From contig JANBTH010000435.1 of NCBI GenBank assembly GCA_027578815.1, positions 1 through 17,437 of the forward strand: DNA of 17,437 nucleotides, written 5' to 3'. This DNA comes from Coemansia sp. RSA 1804 (taxonomy: Eukaryota; Kickxellomycota; Kickxellomycetes; Kickxellales; Kickxellaceae). A program made the position numbers and the translations under genes. Positions 9,501 to 17,437 of the stretch are shown here, in pieces; the first letter of the stretch is position 1, and each line of letters opens with the position of its first letter. The notes under the pieces are model-generated. The model was not told the DNA's origin. It ran no database searches and saw only the letters and a list, made by a program, of their open reading frames with translations.

Positions 9501-9928
9501 GTGCCTGAATGATTTGCCAAATATCCTCTATAATCATTCTCATCGGGATATTTAGCCGATCCCTACAAAAGACACACAACAGGTGCCACATAATTTAGAC
9601 AACATTTAGACAGTATTTAGTTACACAAGTGTGATTGTTGTTTAAACATATATTTTGGGGGGTTTTCCCCATGACTTACCAGATATAACATATGCTCAAT
9701 TAAATGTGCTATGCCTGGAAAGGAAGATGGTTCTGACATACTGCCAACATTGACTTGAAGGGAAGCAGCAGCAGCCTCAGCTTTTGGGTCATTGGTGCAC
9801 AGAACGGTCATGCCATTTGGTAGGCGGATAAGCCTATGCTGACGGTGGTCATTGGGTGACTGCTCCATTGGACCTGTGTACTCATAGTACGGAAGCTTGG
9901 AATCTGTTGTCTGGTGCTGTTCAAACAT
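6546..9928 (-). CDS. STE23: Insulin-degrading-enzyme-like M16 metalloprotease (Ste23/IDE family), two exons, one apparent frameshift
   Basis: This is a zinc peptidase of the insulysin group, which clears short peptides and in yeast helps process a-factor. Exon 1 (9928-9680) gives 83 residues ending in the inverted zinc motif H75-L-I-E78-H79. Exon 2 (9562-6546) starts GSAKYPDEND and carries the third ligand in DREVDSVDTE at Glu156, exactly 77 residues after His79 as in human IDE (His112/Glu189). Later parts follow the family: GPQEW, the inactive C-terminal half with AKEHLGCTAWG, and a C-terminus FKAANGLHPLPEP. The frame breaks once at the C5 run read from plus 8769-8765. Adding one base there gives FNIQVWLTPLGMDHYQDI, which aligns without gaps to IDE. 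The corrected length is about 1088 residues, slightly longer than the usual ~1020. No ER signal peptide is seen. The gene is visibly more AT-rich than its neighbours. The break may be a sequence error, an allele or early decay. STE23 is the closest fungal name; orthology is inferred. Confidence 0.88.
9563..9679 (-). other. Intron of the M16 protease gene (117 nt)
   Basis: On the reverse strand the intron begins with the strong donor GTAAGT (9679-9674) and ends TTTTGTAG (last base 9563). A T-rich stretch precedes the acceptor, and taactaaat or tctaaat could serve as branch sites. It is phase 0, placed between HMLYL and GSAKYPDE, and splicing restores the family sequence L-G-x-x-K-Y-P directly after the zinc motif. 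Confidence 0.9.
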
Positions 9929-11282
9929 TGTTTTATTTTTTGTAACTGTTTTTTTGCAATTAAAAATGCTAGCACGGCAGCAAAGCCTACTAATGCAAAA
10001 AGTAAAGCTTTAGATTAAGGTTAAAATAAAAGAACGCCTTAAGAAAGCAAATGGAAGAACAGTGAAAATTGAAGAAAATGAATTGAAAGATAAAGCAAGG
10101 ATTTGAACTAGGGAAGCAGTGGATGTTAAATATGCGATAGCTGAATTATTTTCAACATTTTATTCCTATATGTATTCATACTGGGATTCTACAATCCCCT
10201 ATAGAGAAATAAAAGTTAAAGTCATGTCCCATTTCTAAAAAGAGATATGGAAGCGGAAATTAAAGGTGCAAAATTTAAGCACAAGGCAAGTGTGATGCAG
10301 TACTAGCCAGCTCAATATCAATTTCTATTCATTAAGTCGCATATGCTGCGGTTTATGTCTTTGTTCTATCTGTAAGTCACAGGCTACAATAATCATATAA
10401 AAGTCCCCAATATTGATTAATTTTTCTGCAAACCCCAGATATCTGTTTATTAATTATGTTCAAGCGTTGTATTTGCACTTTGAAATATTAACTGCGGTAT
10501 TGCATATTAAGCCAGCAGCTCCTACATAAACCACATTGTGCATATTTGACCTATTATAAAGAGAAGAATCGAAATCGGCTTTCCTTGTGCTAGACCGATG
10601 GAAGAAATGAAAGCACTCTGCTGATTTCTAAAGCAACTAAATGTTTCCATTGTCTATAGAACTTGCGGCTTTTGCCATATGAAGATGTTGGAAAGATGGA
10701 GTTCAGCATTTGACGGGACGATGGAAATTCCATCTAATGAAATCCTCGAATATAATTTGCCCATGGATTGAAGGCCACCACTGGCTTCAAGCCCCTAGCG
10801 TGTGCGGACTAAAAAATCCGTTACCTCATCATCATATTTTCATCTTTATTTCCCTTAGAAAGCAGAAGACGAGAAAGAAACTAGCTCAATTTCCGAGTTC
10901 TCGAAAACGAAGGCGGGGAAAAAAAGAAGGAATGATGAAGCGGGGCTTTCTCCCTTGCCTTTTCCGCAGAGAAGATGGAAATTGAGCAGATTTGCCTGGG
11001 GCCAGGCTTGCTCACGTAAAGCAGAAACCGCACTGTCTTTCCCTTTAATGCCAGCTGATTGGCTAACAAGGGATTGATTAAGCGGAGAGCTTTAGGCAGA
11101 AACGATTTCAAGCTTGCATTTTTATTTTATTTTTGCTCTCCCTTTTCATCACAAAGGACTTTGCAACGAAAAGGGAGAGGGGAATGTGGAGTAAAAAACA
11201 AGCCTATTTTTCTACTTTCTTTGTATGCTCGTTGTAAAAGGGAAACATGTATGCAAGTTAACTCTCACACTGGAGCAGGCGC
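9929..11282. other. Divergent intergenic region between protease and RabGAP genes
   Basis: No supported gene. The left part (to about 10700) is AT-rich. The right part (10700-11280) has purine-rich stretches and short open frames without domain features. It must hold the promoters of both flanking genes. A ccctttaatgccagctgattgg element (11041-11062, with a reverse CCAAT box) is the most promoter-like feature. A tRNA B-box-like string on the reverse strand near 10099-10108 was rejected as a tRNA. Confidence 0.5.
11037..11062 (+). promoter_or_regulatory. Candidate upstream element with inverted CCAAT box
   Basis: The string ctttccctttaatg followed by ccagctgattgg matches the element at 3741-3768 upstream of ARG2; attgg is CCAAT on the other strand. 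A shorter ctcctttaatgc occurs on the reverse strand just upstream of the PY-protein gene (plus 17163-17175). Assignment is by motif sharing only. Confidence 0.25.
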
Positions 11283-11528
11283 ATGTTTCTCGCTTCCATT
11301 TTGTTCTTCCTTTCTTCTTGTTTCTCTTTGTTCTTTCTAGTTGACCATTTCTTTTATTCATACTTTTTTCTCACTTCTTTCAACCGCCATACCATTTTTT
11401 ATTGCTTCTTGTTGTTATTTTGTTCTTTATCTCCCCCTTTTTGTCACTCTCCTTTCTTTGGATTTGGAAAGAAAGAAAAAAGTCCAGACAAACACTTTAT
11501 TATTATACTCGGAAGGTTGCCACTGTAA
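11283..11528 (+). promoter_or_regulatory. 81-codon uORF whose stop overlaps the RabGAP start (TAATG)
   Basis: An ATG at 11283 opens a frame that ends TAA at 11526-11528; the last A is the first base of the RabGAP ATG. The peptide is dominated by Phe, Leu and Ser because the leader is a pyrimidine tract, so it looks like a membrane peptide only through base composition. I find no other ATG between the two. If the transcript begins upstream, this geometry permits termination-reinitiation. If transcription starts within the CT tract, as is common in fungi, the uORF is not present. Confidence 0.3.
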
Positions 11529-14500
11529 TGACCGAGGTGGATTTGACGATGAGTAAAGGAGCAGCGGCAGAAACACCAAAAGTGAAAAAGTCGCTCAGAA
11601 GCAAGCGACTTATGCGTCCAGGAGCCACCACCACCACCAACAGCAACAGTGGAGGAGGAGGCAAAGCGAGCGGCGAAGCCGACGATGTCACCTCGCCTAC
11701 AGCTACGACTGTTGCCGGCTCGCCTCCGTCGATTCCTTCCGCTCCCTCTTCTCGCTCGATACCGGCCATGTCACTAGCAAAGGAGGAGGCTCACCAGGTC
11801 TCGGACCACTCGATACTGCCGTCCCACTCGCTTCTCACGCCGGAGACCGATAAAGCCGATGGGCAGCAGTGTTCGGATAAACTGAAGGCCGATCAAGAGG
11901 ATGAGGAGGAGGAGGAGGACAAGCAGTCGGTTACCGATACCGAGACGCTGTTGGCGGCCGGCAATGGTACGGGCGCAAATAGCCTTACCACTATCGACAA
12001 CGATGACACTGTTATTGGTGGCGGTGGTGTTGGCCATCATGAGGCGAACGCACACGGTGGTGGGTTCCGGCTGTCTATGGACACCGATTCCAAAATAACC
12101 ACAACGTCGGCCTCTAGTCTGTTGCGCAGAAGCAGCGATGAGGACGACAACTTTGTGGAGGCCGACGATGGCCACCCGCAATACTCGTCTATGGGAGCAG
12201 CGGTTGATTCGCCTTCTCCCTCGCCTTCCCGCGCCAACCACAACAACGACAGCGACAAGAAAGCGAAGGAGGAGGAGGAGGATAGTGTGCAAAGCCCCGA
12301 TGGTGCTTCTCCTCGCACTCCCAGCTATAGTGCAGACGCCAGCAGGGGCCTGGGAGCTGGTGCGATCCACGATGATGGTAAAGAGGCTGGAGCCGAACAA
12401 GAGTCGGCTGGGCATTCTCCCGCCAATGCAGAGCCGTTGGGGGATGCCGCAGCTTCGCCCGCCAAACCAAGTGCCGACGATAACCAGCCGCGCGAGTCGC
12501 GCAGTCTACTGGACTACTTTGAAGACACCGCTGAAGCCAGCAGTCCGCTAGAGCCGATCCAGGAGGACGCCGACCTCCGCAACAACAACAACCACAAAAG
12601 CAGAAGCAGAAGCAGAAGCAGAAGCAGCAGTAGGGCTGGCGACAACGAGACAACATCGCCAGCAGCGACAAGCACGAGTGAGTCGCCGCTCAGACAACCC
12701 TTAGAGCACGGTTCAGACGGAAGGAGGAGTCCTGGAGAAAACGAGACTGAATCCGATCTGGTGGTGTCGCCGCCATCGGTAGCTGAGCTGGAGGCAACAC
12801 ACGCCAAGGCAGCAAACAGCAATGCGGTTGGGCGCAGCAAGAGCCTGCGGTTTGGAGCTGGAGCCGGCGCTGAAGGCGCTGGAGGCGATGCATCGGGCGC
12901 CGAGGGTCGCAGGCGACCCACGGAGGTCGCATCGCCGGGGTCAGCAGCCAAGAAGAAGGGCAACCGCCGCTCAATCATGCTGACATCGTTTGTTCCGCCA
13001 GTCAGCAACCCAGCGAGCGGCAGTCCATCGCGGTCGTCCGGCGAGAGCAGTCGATCGGAAACAACCACCAGCCACGCCGGCGCCCACCCGCCGGCCAACG
13101 GAACTTCCGCCGACGCAGCCAACGGCGTTGTTGAAATCACAATTGGCGGGAAAACATTCCATCGCTCATCGATGCTCGACGGTCAGCTTGCCTCCGCCAA
13201 CGGAGGAAGCGGAATGGTTCCTCCTCCTGCTTCCTCCTCTATCCGCCTCCGGCCAAGCAACGATGTTGCCGGTCCGTCTTTATCCGCCGCTGGACTCAGT
13301 GGTTCTGCTGCTGCTGCTGCTGGTGGCGGTGGGCTGCTGGGCCAGGACTCGCCGGCAAAGGGCGCGCTGCAGAGTATTGGCGAGAGGATCGGTGTGCTCA
13401 AGGAAAGAAGCGAAGACAGTGCGCATGGCGATAACAGCGGCAAGGGCAATACGCCCGACTGGGTCAAGGAGGTGCAGCGCAGGAAGCGCGAGGCCCAGGA
13501 GAGGGACGAGGCTGTGAAGGCCGAGCGTCTTGCCAACAGGGCCGACGACCAGCATCAGCACTATCCAGCGCAGTCGCCGGCTGGCAATGCCAACGGCGAT
13601 GACGATGACGAGGTGCCGTTGACGGAGATCAGTCTTGACGATAGCAGCGAAAACGGCAGCGATGCGAGGGACCCCAAGTCTGGATTTGCTTCTTCAGCAG
13701 CCAGTGGACGCGACAAGCCGCTTCCTCCAATCGAGCCGCAGAACCCAGCTGAGCGAGTGCCTGCGACCAACGCCGATATCGGCGGCAGCAGCCGCATCCC
13801 GCCGATCCAGGAGGCGCGCGCAAAGGAAGAAGAAGACCAAAACGAGGAGATGGCGGAGCAGGTCTCGCCGTCTCCAAGCGCAGCATCAGCACGGTCGATC
13901 TACCGCTCATTATCCGCGTCGCTGGGCATAGGACAGCAGCAGCAGCAAAAACAGCAGCAGGCTGTGCTTTCGCAGAAGACACACTCGAAGGCCGCCAGCG
14001 ACAGCATCAGCCAGCCGCCGCCGCCGCAGCAGCAGCAGCAGCCCAGCGAGCGGATCCGGTCGACATCACAGACAACCGCCAACAGCTCATCATCGCCAGC
14101 CGCCGCCAACAGCCAAGGCGGCCTGTTTGCCGCAGTGTCCTCGTTCTTTGGGCGCTCCAGCATCCAGCAGTCAACGCCTCCCAGCGCAAGCGTGCTGTCC
14201 ACGCCCGATAGCCGCGAAAGCAGAGAAATGGGCGGCGGCATGTTTTCGCCGATGGCCGCATCGTCGGGCGCCGTCGGCAAGGGAACGATCGAGTTCCCCG
14301 GCATGCGGCCCAGCAACTCGGAGGCCCGGCCGCTGCCGCAGCTGCCGCCTAGACCACAGGACAAGAAGGAGGAGGAGGAAGAGAAGAGCGGCGCCAGCGA
14401 GATGGACAGTCTGCTGCACCAGCTGGAGGCGCAGAACCAGCAGATCCTCAAGGACAACAAGGCGCGAGTGTTTACGCGCGAGACGCTCGACGAGGCGGCC

Positions 14501-15874
14501 GAGGACCGAATGGCCGGCAGCAACGGCAGCGGCAGCCGGACCAGCGAGTCGGAGGAGTCGCGCGTGGACTGGGACTTTTGGGGCAACCTGATCAACAACT
14601 ACGAGAAGACCACGCGAGCCGAGCCGCGCCGCCTGGCCCAGATGATCTACGCCGGCGTGCCCAAGGCCGTGCGCGGAACCGTGTGGCAGGTGATGAGCGG
14701 CTCGCGCAACGACTCGGCTCTGGGCGCAACGTTCCGGCGGCTGGTTGCGCAGAAGAGCGAGGCGGACTCGGCCGGCGCCAAGCACGAGAAGCAGATCAAG
14801 CACGACTTGGCGCGCACGTTTCCGAAGCTCGACTACTTCCGCGACACCGACGGCGCCGGGCAGGAGGGGCTCTTTAACGTGCTGCGCGCCTACGCGCTGT
14901 TTGACGTCGAGGTCGGGTACTGCCAGGGCCTCTCGTTTGTCGTGGGCCCGCTGCTGCTCAACATGCCCGACGAGGAGGCCTTTGGCGTGCTTGTGCGGCT
15001 GATGTACAGATACGGGCTGCGCGGCCACTTCCTTCCGACGATGGACGACCTGCAGCTGCGGCTGTTCCAGTTCGAGCACGCATTCCGCGAGACGCTGCCC
15101 CGGCTGGCCGCCCATTTCCAGGCGCAGGGCGTCGAGCACACGATGTATGTTTCGCAATGGCTGATGACGATGTTTGCCTACCGGCTCCCGATCCAGCTGA
15201 CCTTCCGGCTCTTCGACGTGGTGTTTGCCGAGGGCCTGGACTCGCTTCTCCGCTTTGCGATTGCCGTGCTCCGGAGGTCGCAGACCAGACTCCTGAGCCT
15301 TGGCTTCGAGGCCATTCTGCAGTACCTCAACGAGGGCCCGCTGTTCGCATTCTACTCGCACGCCGCCCCCGACATGCTGGTCCGCGACGCCAACCAGGTC
15401 ACCGCCGTCAACGCCCGGTACCTGGCCAAACTGCGGCGCCAGTACATCGAGGAGACGCAGCGCCGCATCGAGGCCGAGGACGAGGGCAACAGGATCCGCA
15501 GCGAGAACGAGCGGCTCAAGCTCGAGAACCAGGGGCTCCGGGGCTCTGCGCAGAAGATGACCACCGCGCACATCGAGGCCAAGGCCGAGCTCGAACGGAA
15601 CCGGGCTGAGGCCGACCGGCTCGCCAAGCTGGTCTCCGAGCTGGAGGCCAAGCTGAAGGTCGAGCGAATGAGCGCCGAGGACACCGTGCGCGACGAGCTC
15701 GACCAGCTCGCCAGGAAGAACGTCCAGCTCAATGTCAAGAACCAGCAGCTCGAGGATAGTCTGCAGGACCTGGAGGCCGCCTTGATCCAGATCAAGATGC
15801 TCTACGCCGAGAGCGAGGACCAGCGCGAGACGATGACCAAGAAGTTTGAGGATCTGCGGCGGGCACTGCACTGA
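11528..15874 (+). CDS. GYP5: Rab GTPase-activating protein, TBC domain plus coiled coil (Gyp5/EVI5-like)
   Basis: The 1448-residue protein stimulates GTP hydrolysis by a Rab/Ypt GTPase in membrane traffic. Residues 1-1000 are low complexity: Ser, Gly, Ala, Glu and Gln runs, an SRSRSRSRSS stretch near 357, and many SP/TP sites. The class II SH3 ligand PLPQLPPRP is at 935-943. The TBC domain (about 1015-1270) opens at WDFWGNLINNY and has both catalytic fingers: Arg1096 in IKHDLAR and Gln1133 in GYCQGL. Residues about 1305-1448 are heptad-rich and strongly coiled-coil, ending close to the stop. TBC followed by a C-terminal coiled coil with an acidic, disordered N-terminus is the Gyp5/Gyl1 pattern, and yeast Gyp5/Gyl1 contact the Rvs167 SH3 domain through proline motifs. 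I start at ATG 11528; a second in-frame ATG at 11549 is possible. The open frame upstream is only CT-rich leader. There is no intron. The target Rab is not deducible; orthology to GYP5 is likely rather than certain. Confidence 0.88.
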   Translation: MTEVDLTMSKGAAAETPKVKKSLRSKRLMRPGATTTTNSNSGGGGKASGEADDVTSPTATTVAGSPPSIPSAPSSRSIPAMSLAKEEAHQVSDHSILPSHSLLTPETDKADGQQCSDKLKADQEDEEEEEDKQSVTDTETLLAAGNGTGANSLTTIDNDDTVIGGGGVGHHEANAHGGGFRLSMDTDSKITTTSASSLLRRSSDEDDNFVEADDGHPQYSSMGAAVDSPSPSPSRANHNNDSDKKAKEEEEDSVQSPDGASPRTPSYSADASRGLGAGAIHDDGKEAGAEQESAGHSPANAEPLGDAAASPAKPSADDNQPRESRSLLDYFEDTAEASSPLEPIQEDADLRNNNNHKSRSRSRSRSSSRAGDNETTSPAATSTSESPLRQPLEHGSDGRRSPGENETESDLVVSPPSVAELEATHAKAANSNAVGRSKSLRFGAGAGAEGAGGDASGAEGRRRPTEVASPGSAAKKKGNRRSIMLTSFVPPVSNPASGSPSRSSGESSRSETTTSHAGAHPPANGTSADAANGVVEITIGGKTFHRSSMLDGQLASANGGSGMVPPPASSSIRLRPSNDVAGPSLSAAGLSGSAAAAAGGGGLLGQDSPAKGALQSIGERIGVLKERSEDSAHGDNSGKGNTPDWVKEVQRRKREAQERDEAVKAERLANRADDQHQHYPAQSPAGNANGDDDDEVPLTEISLDDSSENGSDARDPKSGFASSAASGRDKPLPPIEPQNPAERVPATNADIGGSSRIPPIQEARAKEEEDQNEEMAEQVSPSPSAASARSIYRSLSASLGIGQQQQQKQQQAVLSQKTHSKAASDSISQPPPPQQQQQPSERIRSTSQTTANSSSSPAAANSQGGLFAAVSSFFGRSSIQQSTPPSASVLSTPDSRESREMGGGMFSPMAASSGAVGKGTIEFPGMRPSNSEARPLPQLPPRPQDKKEEEEEKSGASEMDSLLHQLEAQNQQILKDNKARVFTRETLDEAAEDRMAGSNGSGSRTSESEESRVDWDFWGNLINNYEKTTRAEPRRLAQMIYAGVPKAVRGTVWQVMSGSRNDSALGATFRRLVAQKSEADSAGAKHEKQIKHDLARTFPKLDYFRDTDGAGQEGLFNVLRAYALFDVEVGYCQGLSFVVGPLLLNMPDEEAFGVLVRLMYRYGLRGHFLPTMDDLQLRLFQFEHAFRETLPRLAAHFQAQGVEHTMYVSQWLMTMFAYRLPIQLTFRLFDVVFAEGLDSLLRFAIAVLRRSQTRLLSLGFEAILQYLNEGPLFAFYSHAAPDMLVRDANQVTAVNARYLAKLRRQYIEETQRRIEAEDEGNRIRSENERLKLENQGLRGSAQKMTTAHIEAKAELERNRAEADRLAKLVSELEAKLKVERMSAEDTVRDELDQLARKNVQLNVKNQQLEDSLQDLEAALIQIKMLYAESEDQRETMTKKFEDLRRALH
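12596..12632 (+). repeat. AGCAGA repeat coding an SR run
   Basis: Consecutive agcaga units encode alternating Ser-Arg around residues 357-368 in the disordered N-terminus of the RabGAP. The 6-bp unit keeps the frame if its copy number changes. The SR run resembles substrates of SR-type kinases, but by composition only. Confidence 0.7.
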
Positions 15875-16040
15875 ATTTCTTTTGATACATAGTTTTATTT
15901 CTTTTTCTTTACTCCATTTTATTTTGTTTTCAAGTTTGTTTCTTTTATTACTCCGTTTTCCTCGGCAGCAAGATTAAAGGACATGTGGTAAATTACAATT
16001 GCAAGTGCTTCTTTGCCCTTGAAGAGAGCTGCCGCTCGGC
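15875..16040. terminator. Shared 3' region with overlapping poly(A) signals
   Basis: The 166-bp gap between convergent genes holds AATAAA on the reverse strand three times (plus TTTATT at 15894-15899, 15918-15923 and 15944-15949), suitable for the PY-protein gene. On the forward strand ATTAAA (15973-15978) is about 100 nt after the RabGAP stop. The two 3' untranslated ends therefore probably overlap in antisense. Confidence 0.5.
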
Positions 16041-17108
16041 TCAGCGGTCAAGATACTCAAGATGCCGCACCGGGTACTCCTCAACCACCGGGATGGCCGA
16101 CACGATCAGAAACGCGTGCAGATCAGGATCAAGATCACCGTAAACGACCAGCGTGCCCAGCGCCGTCTCGCTCCTCGAGTAATGCACGACCTCGGCCAGC
16201 AGTCTGCCGCTGGAGCGCTCGATGCACGAGAACGCGGCCCACGGATTGTCCGCAGACACCGACTCTGGGTTCTTGGCCTCCTGGTTCCGCTGCCACCGCA
16301 GCCTCGTTTGCGCCAAATGGACTCCAGCGCCATTGCTGCTGCCATTGTCGGTGTTGCTCCTGCTGCTGCTGCTGTTGCTGATTTCCATCAGTGGCGATGG
16401 GTCCGAATCCAGGAGCCTTGCCGGGAACTCAAAGTCGAAGCGGTAGGGGAACGGGTAGCTCGACACCAGCCGGACCACCTGCTCCTCCCCCGCCGCCGCC
16501 CCCGCCTCCTGCGCGCTCTCCTCGTACGCTGGGGGCGGCTGGTCGTTTTCGCGGTGGATGTACTCGCGGTCATCGTCCGCCGGCTTATTGTCCGTCCGCT
16601 CGGGAATCAAGCAATCGTCGGGCACGTGTATCCGGCGCTCCTCCTCCACCTCCTCTTCTTCTTCTTCCTCCTGCACATCGTTAGTGCGCGCGCTGAACGG
16701 CGGTGCTGGGGAAAACGGCAGCAACGGCGACGTAGGCACCAGCGGCTCCTGCTGTCTGCTAAACACCAGCTCAAAGCCATGTCGCTCGCGCCTACACGAC
16801 CACAGCAGCTCCTGCAGGTGGCCGTGGTGGTCGCCTGTGCGGAACTCCATTTTCGTTCCCATCAGCCCTTTGACTTTCTTCTGCACTGCCACGGTTCCTC
16901 CATTGCTCGCTCCACCCGGCTCATCGTCATCCAGGGCTACCGCCTGCACCGTCCGCGATATCAGCTGTGGGTACTTTAGGAGGTACCGCTTGCGCTCCGC
17001 TGATTCCAGCGTTTCCTCGTATGTTGGCAGTGAGTCCGACGCATTGGCGGTGTCGTCGTGCTGTTCCGTCCTATCTGTCGAGTTTGCATCCGGCGCTCTA
17101 TCCTCCAT
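16041..17108 (-). CDS. Uncharacterised PY-motif protein, possible Tubby-C/LURP1-like fold
   Basis: The 355-residue protein matches no named family I can recall with certainty. The start is the ATG at 17108-17106 and the frame is uninterrupted. It has two ligands for WW domains of Nedd4/Rsp5-type ubiquitin ligases: LPTYEE at 27-32 and PPAYEE at 192-197. A strongly acidic run lies around 147-157, then a Ser-rich linker (244-259). Two beta-strand-rich blocks remain: about 73-118 (VQKKVKGLMGTKMEFR, LQELLWS, GFELVFS) and about 263-345 (RLRWQRN, NPWAAFSCIER, GRLLAEVVHY, ALGTLVVY, HAFLIVSAIPVVEE). This alternation of short strands with an R-W...W-A-F-S core recalls the Tubby C-terminal/LURP1-like superfamily, split by the acidic PY-bearing insert. 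That fold is inference. No signal peptide or membrane segment is seen. A role as a membrane-associated adaptor for ubiquitin ligase would fit but is unproven. Confidence 0.75.
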   Translation of the reverse strand: MEDRAPDANSTDRTEQHDDTANASDSLPTYEETLESAERKRYLLKYPQLISRTVQAVALDDDEPGGASNGGTVAVQKKVKGLMGTKMEFRTGDHHGHLQELLWSCRRERHGFELVFSRQQEPLVPTSPLLPFSPAPPFSARTNDVQEEEEEEEVEEERRIHVPDDCLIPERTDNKPADDDREYIHRENDQPPPAYEESAQEAGAAAGEEQVVRLVSSYPFPYRFDFEFPARLLDSDPSPLMEISNSSSSRSNTDNGSSNGAGVHLAQTRLRWQRNQEAKNPESVSADNPWAAFSCIERSSGRLLAEVVHYSRSETALGTLVVYGDLDPDLHAFLIVSAIPVVEEYPVRHLEYLDR

Positions 17109-17437
17109 TATAGTTGTTACATTCAGAATAAAGAAAATAATGAGAAAGCCATAAAATGAAATGCATTAAAGGAGCGGCGGAATTACATTTTTGCCCTTTT
17201 GACAACACCATGTCACATGATGTCTTATTGGTATTTCCCCCGTCTTTCTTAATCCCTGATTTCTACATCAGAAAAAAGTAGATCACAGTCGGTGCGCAAT
17301 GAAAAGGAGAAACAGACCGCCGGTCCATTTCTTTTTTTCTCTCTAATACAGATAATCCCAACTCTACTCTTTGTTTACTCGGGGGAAAACATGCGGCGAC
17401 TACCAATAGATGAGTGCATAAAAGGCAGATGCCGATT
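17109..17437. other. Promoter region of the PY-protein gene; possible start of a rightward gene
   Basis: For the reverse-strand gene, a CCAAT box lies at plus 17227-17231 (ATTGG), about 120 nt before its ATG, and cctttaatgc at plus 17163-17173. For a rightward gene beyond the edge, CCAAT near 17403 and cataaaagg near 17417 are positioned like a promoter. No coding sequence is visible. Confidence 0.4.

Noticed and set aside
10085..10160. tRNA-like sequence on the reverse strand (B-box-like agttcaaatcc, from 10109-10099)
   Set aside because: The T-stem does not pair, no A box or acceptor stem of proper spacing is found; at most a very degraded tRNA relic.
10710..11340. Several 70-90-codon open frames in the divergent intergenic region
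   Set aside because: They overlap each other on both strands, consist of Lys/Arg- or Phe/Ser-rich low complexity, and have no recognisable motif.
11402..11527. In-frame N-terminal extension of the RabGAP resembling a membrane segment
   Set aside because: There is no ATG in this extension; the Leu/Phe/Ser content comes from the CT tract. The first ATG is at 11528.
14171..15871. 566-residue open frame antisense to the RabGAP TBC/coiled-coil region
   Set aside because: It mirrors the GC-rich third positions of the sense gene, is Leu/Val/Gly-rich without a domain, and the sense frame has clear catalytic motifs.
1..17437. CRISPR arrays, rRNA, complete transposons
   Set aside because: No regularly spaced short direct repeats with unique spacers, no rRNA-like segments, and no transposase or reverse-transcriptase motifs were seen; the genome appears eukaryotic.

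Overview
The window looks like nuclear DNA of a fungus. It carries three complete single-exon genes and one gene with a single short GT-AG intron. These genes sit in AT-rich, pyrimidine/purine-tract intergenic DNA, and their reading frames are rich in Gln, Asn, Ser and acidic homopolymers. The combination of an ARG2-type N-acetylglutamate synthase, a Ste23/IDE-type M16 protease, a Gyp5-like RabGAP and a FunK1-type kinase remnant is fungal. The style (few introns, glutamine-rich insertions) makes an early-diverging lineage such as Kickxellales plausible, but that placement is inference and not shown by the sequence.

Layout. Bases 1-690 hold almost four copies of a diverged tandem repeat with an exact 192-bp period; the array runs off the left edge. 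Bases 840-1170 hold three palindromic GTTAAC boxes spaced exactly 19 bp apart, a CCAAT box and two TATA-like boxes. These lie before a frameshifted and truncated FunK1-like kinase (about 1303-1961), probably a pseudogene. About 2 kb of AT-rich sequence with no supported gene follows. ARG2 (4151-6247, +) is preceded by a 21-codon upstream ORF that could be an arginine-attenuator-like control element. Converging on it is an insulin-degrading-enzyme-like metalloprotease (6546-9928, -) with one 117-nt intron and one apparent 1-nt deletion in a G5/C5 run. A 1.6-kb divergent intergenic region leads to a 1448-residue TBC-domain RabGAP with a C-terminal coiled coil (11528-15874, +). Converging on that is a 355-residue PY-motif protein (16041-17108, -) with a possible Tubby-C/LURP1-like fold. 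The last 330 bases are its promoter and possibly the promoter of a gene beyond the window.

The genes do not form an obvious pathway. ARG2 is the first step of mitochondrial arginine synthesis. The protease is a cytosolic or peroxisomal-type peptide scavenger. The RabGAP (with an SH3-ligand motif) and the PY protein (a likely Nedd4/Rsp5 ligand) both suggest membrane trafficking, but only as neighbours. The most rewarding items are the exact-period satellite, the ARG2 uORF, the UAAUG uORF/start overlap at the RabGAP, the single-base break in the protease, and the uncharacterised PY protein.
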